Shown piece by piece: positions 40,383-49,156 of a stretch of DNA of 49,677 nucleotides; positions within the stretch are counted from its first letter, which is position 1, and each line of letters begins with the position of its first letter. The position numbers and the translations under genes were made by a program. Source of the DNA: Candidatus Foliamicus numerosus (GTDB lineage Bacteria > Pseudomonadota > Gammaproteobacteria > Steroidobacterales > Foliamicaceae); NCBI GenBank assembly GCA_028285945.1, contig JAPYNE010000063.1, positions 1-49,677 on the forward strand, written 5' to 3'. The notes below the pieces were generated by a model. It was not told where the DNA came from. It was given only the letters and a program-made list of their open reading frames with translations, and did not search any database.

Positions 40383-42575
40383 TTGATATCAAGCAGCAAG
40401 CAGTCCGCGCGAAGAAAAAAACGGCGAGTGAAAACGCCACTGCTGCTGCAGATGCATGCCACGGAATGCGGCGCGGCCTGCTTGGGCAGCATTCTCGCTT
40501 TCTTTGGCCGCTGGGTTCCGCTGACGGAGCTTCGGGGCCGGTGCGAAATCAGCCGGGACGGCTCCACCGCAGCCGGCATCGCGCGCGCCGCCCGGCACTA
40601 CGGGATCGAATCCCAGGGCCGAAACGTGCAGCTGCGCCATCTCAGCAATCTCCCGCTGCCGATTGTTCTTTTCTGGCAGTTCAACCATTTCCTGATCCTG
40701 GAGGGTTTTGACGGGAGCCACTACTATCTCAATGATCCCGCCACGGGCCGGAGAAAGCTTTCCAAGGAGGAATTCGGCAAAGGATTCACGGGCATTGCGC
40801 TCACATTCAAGCCCGGCCCGGATTTCCGGCCCGGCGGCATCCGTCCCAGCATCGCGCAACGTTTCCCCGCGTGGATTCGCGGCAACGGGCAAGGCCTCGC
40901 TTACGCGGTCGCTTGCGGCTTGATGCTGGCCTTGCTGGCGCTTGTCGGCGCCGGAGCGCTCGCCGTGATGGTGGACCAGGCGCTGGGCGCAAACCAGCCC
41001 TGGGGCGTGCTGATGGCCTTGGTCCTGTCCGCGACCGCGGCGCTGGCGTATGGGCTAACCCTGCTTAAGCACCGCATATTGCGCCGCCTCGCAGTGCGGA
41101 TTTCGACCATCGCCGGCGATCATTGCGTTGCCCGGCTGCTGCGCCTGCCGATCGCATTCTTCAGCCAGCGGCTGGTGGGCGACCTGATCGCGCGCATTCT
41201 TTCGATCGACCGGATCGCCAAAGGCGTGGCGGAGCATTTCCTCGGGCTTCTGATCGAAATAGCCATGAGCCTCCTGTTCCTCGCCGCCATGCTCTGGCGG
41301 GACGCTTCGCTGGCGCTCATCGTTGTGGCCCTAGCCGCAATGAACGCCGCCACGGCGCGGATCATCGCCCGCGCCCGCGTGGACGAGAGCCACGCCGTGC
41401 GGCGCGAAAAAGGCTTGCTGATGGGCGTTGGAACGCAGATGCTGAACCAGAACCAGCACCTGCGGACGATGGCTGCCGACGATCGCTCCTTCGCACGCTG
41501 GGGCGGCCATCAGGCCCGCGAACTGGCGGCGCGGCAGCGGTTCGTTGAACTCAGCCACGTCAACTCGGTGATGCCTTACCTGTTCACGGCGCTGGGCCAT
41601 GCCGCGGTTGTAGCGATTGGCGGAGCACGGGTCATTGAGGGCGAACTGACGCTGGGCGCGCTAGCGGGCTTCTACCTCCTTGCCGGAATGTTCCTCGCGC
41701 CCGTGGGACGCTTCGCGGGGTTCGCGGATGAGCAGCAGGCGCTGGAAACCAGCATGCAGCGCCTTGACGACATCACAAACACCCCCATGGACTCCAGCTG
41801 GGCGCGGCGGCGCGCATCGACGGGAATCGCCACGTTGAACGGGAGGCTGCGCCTGGCGGGCGCAATGGAGCTTCGCAAAGTCACCTTCGGATACAACCCG
41901 GCGCGACCGCCGCTCATCAAGGATTTCAGCCTCGAAATCAAGGCCGGGCAGCGGGTCGCCATTGTGGGGCCCAGCGGCTCGTGCAAATCGACCATAGCGC
42001 GCCTGGTGGCCGGCCTCTACCAGCCCTGGTCCGGCGAGATCCTGTTCGACGGGCACGCCCGGGAGGAGATTCCCGAGCAGGTTCTTTCGCGCTCGCTGTC
42101 CGTGATCGATCAGCATGTGGTGCTGTTTCCGGGAACCGTGCGCGACAACATCACGCTATGGAGCGCCGCCGTCCCGGATAGCGACCTGATGGCGGCGGCG
42201 CGGGATGCCTGCATCCATGACGAGATTCTGGCGAGGCCGCTGGGCTACGCAACCCCGGTGGAGGAGGACGGAGCGAATTTCAGCGGCGGGGAGCGCCAGA
42301 GAATGGAAATCGCCCGGGCCTTGGCCGGGAAACCGACCGTGCTGATTATGGACGAGGCCACCAGCGCCTTGGACGCGGCCACCGAGGAGTCGGTGGACCA
42401 CGCCTTGAGGCGGCGGGGCATGACGTGCCTGCTAGTGGCCCACCGGCTGAGCACGATCCGGGATTGCGACGAGATTATCGTGATGGACAAGGGCGCGGAG
42501 GCGCAGCGCGGAACCCACGAGGAGCTGATGCGGGACAAGGAAGGCATCTACTCCCGGCTGGTCCGCAGCGACTGA
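40383..42575 (+). CDS. NHLM system C39 peptidase/ABC exporter (730 aa)
   Basis: The N-terminal C39 peptidase has Cys29 in TECGAACLG and the oxyanion Gln23, with NHFLILEGF and NDPATGRR supplying His and Asp. It cleaves Gly-Gly leaders during export. About six transmembrane helices follow (~165-450). The ABC domain has Walker A GPSGSCKST (a Cys replaces the usual last Gly), signature FSGGERQR and Walker B LIMDEATSALD. Start is TTG 40383 because RRVKTP is part of the usual family start; GTG 40428 is possible. The downstream gene overlaps it by one base (TGATG). Confidence 0.9.
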   Translation: MISSSKQSARRKKRRVKTPLLLQMHATECGAACLGSILAFFGRWVPLTELRGRCEISRDGSTAAGIARAARHYGIESQGRNVQLRHLSNLPLPIVLFWQFNHFLILEGFDGSHYYLNDPATGRRKLSKEEFGKGFTGIALTFKPGPDFRPGGIRPSIAQRFPAWIRGNGQGLAYAVACGLMLALLALVGAGALAVMVDQALGANQPWGVLMALVLSATAALAYGLTLLKHRILRRLAVRISTIAGDHCVARLLRLPIAFFSQRLVGDLIARILSIDRIAKGVAEHFLGLLIEIAMSLLFLAAMLWRDASLALIVVALAAMNAATARIIARARVDESHAVRREKGLLMGVGTQMLNQNQHLRTMAADDRSFARWGGHQARELAARQRFVELSHVNSVMPYLFTALGHAAVVAIGGARVIEGELTLGALAGFYLLAGMFLAPVGRFAGFADEQQALETSMQRLDDITNTPMDSSWARRRASTGIATLNGRLRLAGAMELRKVTFGYNPARPPLIKDFSLEIKAGQRVAIVGPSGSCKSTIARLVAGLYQPWSGEILFDGHAREEIPEQVLSRSLSVIDQHVVLFPGTVRDNITLWSAAVPDSDLMAAARDACIHDEILARPLGYATPVEEDGANFSGGERQRMEIARALAGKPTVLIMDEATSALDAATEESVDHALRRRGMTCLLVAHRLSTIRDCDEIIVMDKGAEAQRGTHEELMRDKEGIYSRLVRSD

Positions 42576-45502
42576 TGATGAACGGCCCGCCGCAAAGCGT
42601 TCTAGCCCGTTTCGCATCCGACAAGGGCGCGCCGGAGCGCTGCTCCGGCAACCGGCCTCTGGATATGGGGAATCCCGAAGCGGCCTGGTATGTCGAACAG
42701 GGCGCAGTGGATCTGTTTTTTGTCGAACTGAAGGACGGGATGCAGCAATCGGCGCCGCAGCATCTGCTGCGCGCTGAAACCGGCCGGCTTTTGCCGGGCA
42801 TCGCCAAGCAGACCCAGGACACGACCTTGGCGCTGATCGCCAAGGGGCTGCCCGGAACGGTATTGCGCCGCTTGCCCGCGGAAGCCTTGGGCGCTGTTCC
42901 GCATCGCGAAATAGCGGAGCATATCGACGCTTGGCTTTTAGACCTGTCCGCCGCGCTTTCCGGGGACATCGAATACCGGCCGCGCTTCGATACGCTGATC
43001 GAGCGCGGCCAAAACCTTGAAGTGCCGGAAGGCGCGCATTCCGTGCGGCGCGGCGTGGTTTGGGTGGCGGGCATGGCGCGGGGGGCGGGGCTGCACCTAG
43101 GCCTGATTGATCCCGCCGAAGGGAAACCGGGCGCCGGAAGCGCCCTTGCGCTTACGCCTTCGAGCTGGCTGATCCTTACCAAGCCTTCAAGGCTTTCGGC
43201 GTTTTCCTCGGAATCGCTGGCCGAGCAAGGCCGCTTGATGCCCGCCTTGGCGAGCTTCCACGCGCTGGCGTGTTCGCTGGCGCGCCTCAATCGCAGCATC
43301 GCAGTGATCGACGAAGTGAATGTGGAAAGGGAAAAAGCGAGCGGGCGGCGCGGCGAGGAGGAGGAATCGCGGCGCAAGCTGTTCAATCCCTACGACTTGC
43401 TGCGGCGGGACGGCGAACAGGCCGCGGGCGATGCGATGCGCGGGGTGTTGCGGCTTGTCGGGCGGCACGAGGACATTGAATTCAAGTGGCCCGAAAAAAC
43501 GCCAACATCCGATCCGGATGCTTTTATGCGCGAGCTTTTGGACGCTTCCGGCGCGCGCGGCCGGCAGGTGCGGCTGGACCACGAGCAGAAATGGTGGATC
43601 GGCGACAGCGGCGCCATGCTGGCTTTCCGCAAACAGGACGCGCGCCCTGTGGCACTGCTGCCCGGCGCGCTGGGACGCTATCGCGAAATCGATCCGGCCA
43701 GCGGAAAAAGCCGACGGATCACGGCGAAGCGGGCCGGTTCGCTGGAATCGCAGGCTTGGGCATTCTACAAGCCATTAGACGTTGAAAGCGGGGCCACCCG
43801 GGCGCTGCTTGCATTGATGAAGCGCGGGCTTGCGGGCAATTTGGCGCGTTTCATCGGGGTGGGGCTGCTCGGCGGCCTGACCATGCTGCTGCCTGCCGTC
43901 GTGTTGGGGTTCCTGGCCGACAGCGTGATTCCTTCCGGGGAAAAAAGCCTTCTGTACTCCGCCGCCGCCGCGCTGGTTGCCGCGGCAGTGGTGGGCATTC
44001 TGCTGCACATTCTCCAGGGAATGTCGCTGATGCGGCTGGAAGGGCGCGCCGCGTCGCGCATCGAAGCCGCTTTCTGGGACCGTCTGCTGCGCCTGCCTGC
44101 GAGCTTCCTCAAGCGCTATCCCGCAGGCGACCTTGCCCTGCGAAGCATGACCTTCCAGAACCTCCGCGACACGGTTCAGGGCGTTGTGGCCAACGCCGTG
44201 TTCTCGATCCTGTTTCTGTCGCCCGCGCTGGCGCTGATCTTTTTCTACAATTCGGCGCTGGGCGCGGGCGCGGCGGCCTTCGGCCTTCTTTCCCTAACCG
44301 CAACGGTCGCCTTGGGCCTACGGCAAGTGAAGCCGCAGGCCCGGCTGATCGGCACCGTCCGCAATCTGGCGGGGCGGCTTTTCCAGCTGATCGGCGGCAT
44401 TTCCAAATTGCGGATGGACGGCGCGGAAGCCTCGGCCTTTGCGGTGTGGGCCGACAGCTACCGCGAACACAAGAGGGCCGAATGGCAACTCGGCGCCATT
44501 GAGGGGCACCAGCATGCGCTGGCTGCGGCGCTCCCGCCGCTGGCTGCGGCGCTTCTTTTTTTGATGACCGCGATTGCGGACAGCAAAGAAATCACGGTGG
44601 GCGAATTTCTGATCATCTACACGTTGCTGATGCTGTTCCAAGGGGCCGTGGCCCGGCTGGGAGAGGCCTTCGGCGCGATTGCCGCCATAGCGCCGGCGAT
44701 CAAGCAGATCAAGCCCTTTCTCGAGGAGCCGCCGGAGCCGGGCGCAGAGGGCGAGGCGGTTGAGCACCTCAGCGGGGAAATCCTCTTCGACCACGTCAGT
44801 TTTCGTTACGATCCCAGCGGCCCGCTGGTGCTTGACGACGTATCGATTCGGGTGCGGCCGGGCGAATTCGTGGCGATTGCGGGCGAATCGGGGTGCGGCA
44901 AAAGCACCTTGTTCAAACTGGCGCTCGGTTTGCTACAGCCTTCCTCGGGGGCCGTTTGCTACGACAGGCGCGATATCAGGCGCCTCAATATCAAGCAATT
45001 GCGCCGGCACATCGCTGCGGTTCCGCAGGAGGTCCGGCTCGGCCCGGACGATATCCGCGACAACATCTTGGGGGATTACCAGGAGATGTCCGCAAAGGAC
45101 ATGTGGGAGGCCGCCAAGTCCGCATCCGTGCATCGTGAAATCTCCAAAATGCCCATGGGAATGCTGACCTGCCTGGGCAGCGGAGGGGATGGCGGCAGCA
45201 TGCTGTCCGGCGGCGAGTCCCAGCGCATCATGATTGCATCCTCCATGGCCCGCAAAGCGCGCGTCCTTTTGCTCGACGAGGCGACGAACTGGCTGGACAA
45301 CGAGAATCAGGCCGTGGTGATGCGGAGCATAGCGGGGTTCACTTGCACCCGCATCGTCATCGCCCACCGGCTCTCGACCTTGCAGGAGGCGGACCGGATC
45401 CTGGTGATGCGGTCGGGGAGGATCGTCGAGGAAGGCTCCTTCGCCGAGCTCACAGCTGCCGAAGGCATCTTCCAGGACTTGGTGCGCCGCCAGATGGCCT
45501 AA
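42575..45502 (+). CDS. NHLM system ABC transporter, peptidase-less (975 aa)
   Basis: ATG 42575 overlaps the previous stop by one base, so translation is coupled. Residues 1-~380 form a soluble N-terminal region typical of the second NHLM transporter (a cyclic-nucleotide-like or accessory domain); transmembrane helices follow around 410-690, then an ABC domain with Walker A GESGCGKST, signature LSGGESQR and Walker B VLLLDEATNWLD. With the C39 exporter it would form a heterodimeric export complex for the matured peptides. It ends the NHLM operon, 31 bp before a degenerate repeat region. Confidence 0.88.
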   Translation: MMNGPPQSVLARFASDKGAPERCSGNRPLDMGNPEAAWYVEQGAVDLFFVELKDGMQQSAPQHLLRAETGRLLPGIAKQTQDTTLALIAKGLPGTVLRRLPAEALGAVPHREIAEHIDAWLLDLSAALSGDIEYRPRFDTLIERGQNLEVPEGAHSVRRGVVWVAGMARGAGLHLGLIDPAEGKPGAGSALALTPSSWLILTKPSRLSAFSSESLAEQGRLMPALASFHALACSLARLNRSIAVIDEVNVEREKASGRRGEEEESRRKLFNPYDLLRRDGEQAAGDAMRGVLRLVGRHEDIEFKWPEKTPTSDPDAFMRELLDASGARGRQVRLDHEQKWWIGDSGAMLAFRKQDARPVALLPGALGRYREIDPASGKSRRITAKRAGSLESQAWAFYKPLDVESGATRALLALMKRGLAGNLARFIGVGLLGGLTMLLPAVVLGFLADSVIPSGEKSLLYSAAAALVAAAVVGILLHILQGMSLMRLEGRAASRIEAAFWDRLLRLPASFLKRYPAGDLALRSMTFQNLRDTVQGVVANAVFSILFLSPALALIFFYNSALGAGAAAFGLLSLTATVALGLRQVKPQARLIGTVRNLAGRLFQLIGGISKLRMDGAEASAFAVWADSYREHKRAEWQLGAIEGHQHALAAALPPLAAALLFLMTAIADSKEITVGEFLIIYTLLMLFQGAVARLGEAFGAIAAIAPAIKQIKPFLEEPPEPGAEGEAVEHLSGEILFDHVSFRYDPSGPLVLDDVSIRVRPGEFVAIAGESGCGKSTLFKLALGLLQPSSGAVCYDRRDIRRLNIKQLRRHIAAVPQEVRLGPDDIRDNILGDYQEMSAKDMWEAAKSASVHREISKMPMGMLTCLGSGGDGGSMLSGGESQRIMIASSMARKARVLLLDEATNWLDNENQAVVMRSIAGFTCTRIVIAHRLSTLQEADRILVMRSGRIVEEGSFAELTAAEGIFQDLVRRQMA

Positions 45503-45570
45503 CCGGCCAATCCAATGCCGCCCGCTGCGCGCAATGGTGGTGCCGGGGCAATGCCTGGGGCCGATCTCCT

Positions 45571-45666
45571 GGTTTTGGGAGCGCCGGCCCCTCGGCCTTT
45601 GCATTTCCCTGTTTGCGCGGTTTTGGGAGTGCCGGCCCTCCGGCCTTTGCGTTTCCCTGTTTGCGC
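45571..45666 (+). repeat. Tandem direct duplication of 48 bp
   Basis: Two 48-bp units beginning GGTTTTGGGA (45571-45618 and 45619-45666) differ at a few bases. The second unit contains most of the left arm of hairpin copy B, so a piece of the element, with flanking DNA, has been duplicated. Confidence 0.8.
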
Positions 45667-45749
45667 GGAGACGCATAAACCCATCCATGGGGCTCGGCGG
45701 CGGCTGTCCTGCCGCCGACGCTCCGCGCAAACAGGGAAACGCAAAGGCC
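45642..45749 (-). repeat. Dispersed hairpin element, copy B (inverted orientation)
   Basis: Perfect 29-bp inverted arms (45642-45670 and 45721-45749) flank a 50-nt core (45671-45720). Reading the core on the minus strand gives nearly the same sequence as copy A, with the same two inner hairpins. The arm sequences are unrelated to those of copy A. It lies in the gap between the convergent NHLM and ubiA genes. Confidence 0.92.
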
Positions 45750-45801
45750 TTTAGCCTGCGGGCTTGAATCGCTGGGAAACGTAAACCCGCACGCAGCCAT
45801 A

Positions 45802-45905
45802 GCTTTTCCTTGCTCCTTCCTTCCGGGAGTATCGGAGGCAGGATGCCGAAGCAAGCTACAGGGATGTATTTATGCGTCTCCCGGAAGGAAGGAGCAAGGA
45901 AAAGC
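45802..45905 (+). repeat. Dispersed hairpin element, copy C
   Basis: Perfect 28-bp inverted arms (45802-45829 and 45878-45905) enclose a 48-nt core that is a diverged relative of copies A and B: it keeps TCGG.GGCAGGA near its left end and TTTATGCGT at its right end. The arms again have their own sequence. It lies 52 bp from copy B. Confidence 0.9.
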
Positions 45906-45994
45906 GGAATCGAAGCGACAAGGCCGCCCCGCCAGCACCACGAGAGTATCGGAGGATGTGCGCGCCAACGGTTTGGCGCGCAGATCCAAGCACG

Positions 45995-46879
45995 CTAAAG
46001 CATGTCGAGGGTCAAGCCGGCGTAGAGGAAGAAGCCCAACAGCGCATTGTTGTTGAATGCCCGAAAACAGCGCATTCGATCCCGGCCCCGAATCAGCCAG
46101 ACCTGCCAGCCCGCGCATGCCGCCGCCCCGGCCCAGCCGGCGAAATACAGCGCGCCCAAGCCCAGCAACAGCCCTAAGGCCAGCATGCCGGCCAGATACG
46201 CGGCAAGGCCGGCCGCGACAAAAGCAATGTCGCGCCCGCCCAGAAGGATAGCCGTGGAAGGCACGCCGATTTTCTCGTCGTCGTCGCGATCGACCATGGC
46301 ATACAGCGTGTCGTAAATGACCACCCACAGGTAGGTGAGCGGCCACAGCATCCACAGGGAAACATCCCCGAAATCCGACAAGGCGCCGTAGGCCATGGGC
46401 ACGCCCCATGAAAACGCCACGCCCAGCACCAGCTGCGGCGCCGAGACCAAGCGTTTTGCGAAAGGGTAGAACGCGGCCGCGGCGGCGCCCAGCACCGCAA
46501 GCCCGATCACAACAGGCGACAGCGTGAACACCAGCAAGGCGGCGGTCGCCGTCAGGGCCGCAGCCACCGCCAGGGCCTCGGCCGGCTTGATTTCACCCGC
46601 TGCCAGCGGCCGGTCGCGGGTGCGCTTGACCCGCGCATCCACGCGGCGGTCGGCGAAATCGTTGAGCGCGCAGCCCGCCGAGCGCATGAGGAAGGTTCCC
46701 GCCACGAAAACAAGCAGCAGATTGCCCGGCGGAACACCATCCGAGGCCAGCCATATTGCGAACAGCGTGGGCCACAACAGCAGCAGTGTTCCTGTTGGGC
46801 GGTCCAAGCGGATCAGCCGCCCGTACGCACGGGCGCGGGCCTTGAGCGCCGCTTGCGCCTTGCCAAATTGTTCGTTCAC
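45995..46879 (-). CDS. ubiA: 4-hydroxybenzoate polyprenyltransferase
   Basis: Prenylates 4-hydroxybenzoate in ubiquinone synthesis; integral membrane enzyme. Both Asp motifs are intact: NDFADRRVD (near residue 80) and YDTLYAMVDRDDDEKIG; RLDRPTGTLLLLWPTLFA is the usual N-terminal block. GTG 46879 gives 294 aa, the normal length; the longer upstream frame has no support. It converges with the NHLM operon across the hairpin-rich gap. Confidence 0.93.
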   Translation of the reverse strand: MNEQFGKAQAALKARARAYGRLIRLDRPTGTLLLLWPTLFAIWLASDGVPPGNLLLVFVAGTFLMRSAGCALNDFADRRVDARVKRTRDRPLAAGEIKPAEALAVAAALTATAALLVFTLSPVVIGLAVLGAAAAAFYPFAKRLVSAPQLVLGVAFSWGVPMAYGALSDFGDVSLWMLWPLTYLWVVIYDTLYAMVDRDDDEKIGVPSTAILLGGRDIAFVAAGLAAYLAGMLALGLLLGLGALYFAGWAGAAACAGWQVWLIRGRDRMRCFRAFNNNALLGFFLYAGLTLDML

Positions 46880-47047
46880 TTCGTGCCCAAATTCAACCCG
46901 GATATTGCACCAAGGGGTTGCGGAAGCCGCGCAGGTTTTTGTCCGCGCACGGCACCATAATGCCCATCGGAACGCTGGCCGCGCAAGCCCGCCCGCGCGC
47001 GGCGGATTGCGAAATCCGCCGCTTTGGTGTAGAAAGGCTGCCCGACT

Positions 47048-49153
47048 ATGCGGGCGCGCGCCAGAACACTCTCCCTGCTCCCGGCGCTCGCGCTCACCCT
47101 CGCTTTCGCCGCCTCGGCAGACACCGGAGGACTGCCGGTTCCCGAAGGCATGCGCGCCGAGATCGATTTCTGGAAACAGGTTTTCGGAGAAGTCAGCGGG
47201 GATGCCGCCCTGGTTCACGACAACCTTTACGCAGGCGTGGCGTACGGGAAAGTTTCATTAAAGAATCTTTCTCCGCGCGGGCGGCGCGATGCCATCCGCA
47301 AGACTGCGCGCGACTACCGCGATGTCCTGAACCGCTTGGCGGACAATCGTCCGGCGAAGCTGAGCGAACTTGAGCAGCGGGTGCTTGATGCCTGGGGCCC
47401 CAATCCTTCGCGCGCAACCCTGAGGGCCGCCGCCGGACGGATCCGCGTGCAGCAGGGAATGGCGGAACGCTTCAAGGAGGGCCTCGTGCGCTCTGGGCGC
47501 TGGCGGGAGCACATCCTCGCGACCTTGCGCGAACATGGCGTTCCCGAAGGCGTGGTGGCTCTGCCGCATGTGGAGTCCTCGTTCAATCCGAGGGCCCGCT
47601 CCTCGGCGGCGGCGCTCGGAATGTGGCAATTCACGCGCTCCACCGGGCATCGTTTCATGCGCATCGACAACGTCATGGACGAACGGCTGGACCCATGGCG
47701 CGCTTCCACGGCGGCGGCGCAGTTGCTGGCCTACAACCACAGCCTTCTTGACAGCTGGCCGCTCGCCATTACCGCCTACAACCAAGGCGTGGGCGCCATG
47801 CTGCGGGCCGTCAGGCAGTTGGGCACGCGGGACATCGAAACCGTTGTGCGGCGCTACAAGGGGCGAACCTTCAAGTTTGCGGGCCGCAACTTCTATGTGG
47901 AACTGATCGCGGTGGCGGAAATTGAGAATGACGCGGAACGCTACTTCGGACCGCTCACGCTGGATCCGCCCATCCGCTACGTGATGCTGGACATGCCGGA
48001 CTATCTGCGAATGGACACGCTTGCCGATGCCTTAGGCGTGTCGGCGGGGACCCTGGCGGAGCTCAACCCCGGCTTTCGGGCAAACGTGCTGAGCAGCTCC
48101 CGCTACGTGCCCCGGAACTACACCTTGAGGGCGCCGCCCACAGATAACGCGCAGGCGCTCATCGCGGGCATAGAGGACGATCTCAGGTTTGCAAGCCAGA
48201 TTCGGGATCGCGAGTACATCATTCAGCGCGGAGACACGCTGTCGCTGATCGCGCAGCGCTACGGGACCACCGTGTCCAGAATCATGCAGACCAATAATCT
48301 GCGCAACAGGAACCGCATCCGCGCGGGGCAATCGCTGGAGATTCCGGGGCTGGCCCCCGCCGCCGCCCAGCCCATAGAAGAGGGCGCCGCCACTTACCGC
48401 GTGCGGCGCGGCGACACCATCGCCGTCATCGCCCAGCGGGCCCGCTTGTCCGAGGCTGAATTGCTGGCGCTGAACGACATCCCTAACAAGAACCGGATTT
48501 ACATTGGCCAGGAACTGAAGCTCAAGGCTGGCCATCTGCCCATTCCCGAACCGCCCGTCGCCGGGCCGGGGCCGCAATCGCTTGCGGCGGCCGCTGAAAC
48601 CGGCGGCAGCGACGAGGCCAACGACGGGATCGAGGAGGAAGCCGTGCCGGCGCTCGAAGCGGCGGTGGAGCCGGCGCCCACCGGACCGTCGTACGGCGTG
48701 GTGAGCTTGGTGGACCCGAATGACTACTCGGTTATGAGCGGCGGCCTAGTCGAAGTGCAGGCCGCCGAAACGCTAGGGCATTACGCGGACTGGCTGGAAA
48801 TCCGAACTCAGCGGCTGCGGAATCTGAACGGCCTGCGATTCGGGCGCCCGGTGGGCGTGGGCAAGCGGCTGCGGCTGGATTTCAGCCGGATCAGCGCGCA
48901 AACCTTCACCGAGCGCCGGGTGGCGTTTCATTACGCGCTGCAAGAGGCGTTTTTCTCCGACTACCACGTGGTGGGCGTCACCGAATACAAGGTTCGCCGG
49001 GGTGATTCCGTATGGCAACTCATGCGCCGCAACGATATTCCCATGTGGCTGCTGCGCCAATACAACCCCGGCCTCGATCCCGACAGCCTGCAGGTGGGCG
49101 CAGCACTGCTGTTTCCGAAGCTCCAGGCTAAAGATTCCGCCGCCGTTTCCTGA
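47048..49153 (+). CDS. mltD: MltD-like membrane-bound lytic murein transglycosylase with LysM domains (701 aa)
   Basis: Signal-like N-terminus (SLLPALALTLAFAASA), then a soluble-lytic-transglycosylase domain: catalytic Glu176 in PHVESSFNPRARS and GMWQFTRSTG, with AYNQGVGAM. Three clear LysM repeats begin YIIQRGDTLSLIAQRYG, YRVRRGDTIAVIAQRA and YKVRRGDSVWQLM; a degenerate LysM-like segment lies near 318-345. It cleaves peptidoglycan and is anchored by LysM domains. Slightly longer than E. coli MltD. An L,D-transpeptidase gene begins 3 bp after its stop, so both act on the cell wall from one operon. Confidence 0.9.
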   Translation: MRARARTLSLLPALALTLAFAASADTGGLPVPEGMRAEIDFWKQVFGEVSGDAALVHDNLYAGVAYGKVSLKNLSPRGRRDAIRKTARDYRDVLNRLADNRPAKLSELEQRVLDAWGPNPSRATLRAAAGRIRVQQGMAERFKEGLVRSGRWREHILATLREHGVPEGVVALPHVESSFNPRARSSAAALGMWQFTRSTGHRFMRIDNVMDERLDPWRASTAAAQLLAYNHSLLDSWPLAITAYNQGVGAMLRAVRQLGTRDIETVVRRYKGRTFKFAGRNFYVELIAVAEIENDAERYFGPLTLDPPIRYVMLDMPDYLRMDTLADALGVSAGTLAELNPGFRANVLSSSRYVPRNYTLRAPPTDNAQALIAGIEDDLRFASQIRDREYIIQRGDTLSLIAQRYGTTVSRIMQTNNLRNRNRIRAGQSLEIPGLAPAAAQPIEEGAATYRVRRGDTIAVIAQRARLSEAELLALNDIPNKNRIYIGQELKLKAGHLPIPEPPVAGPGPQSLAAAAETGGSDEANDGIEEEAVPALEAAVEPAPTGPSYGVVSLVDPNDYSVMSGGLVEVQAAETLGHYADWLEIRTQRLRNLNGLRFGRPVGVGKRLRLDFSRISAQTFTERRVAFHYALQEAFFSDYHVVGVTEYKVRRGDSVWQLMRRNDIPMWLLRQYNPGLDPDSLQVGAALLFPKLQAKDSAAVS

Positions 49154-49156
49154 GCC

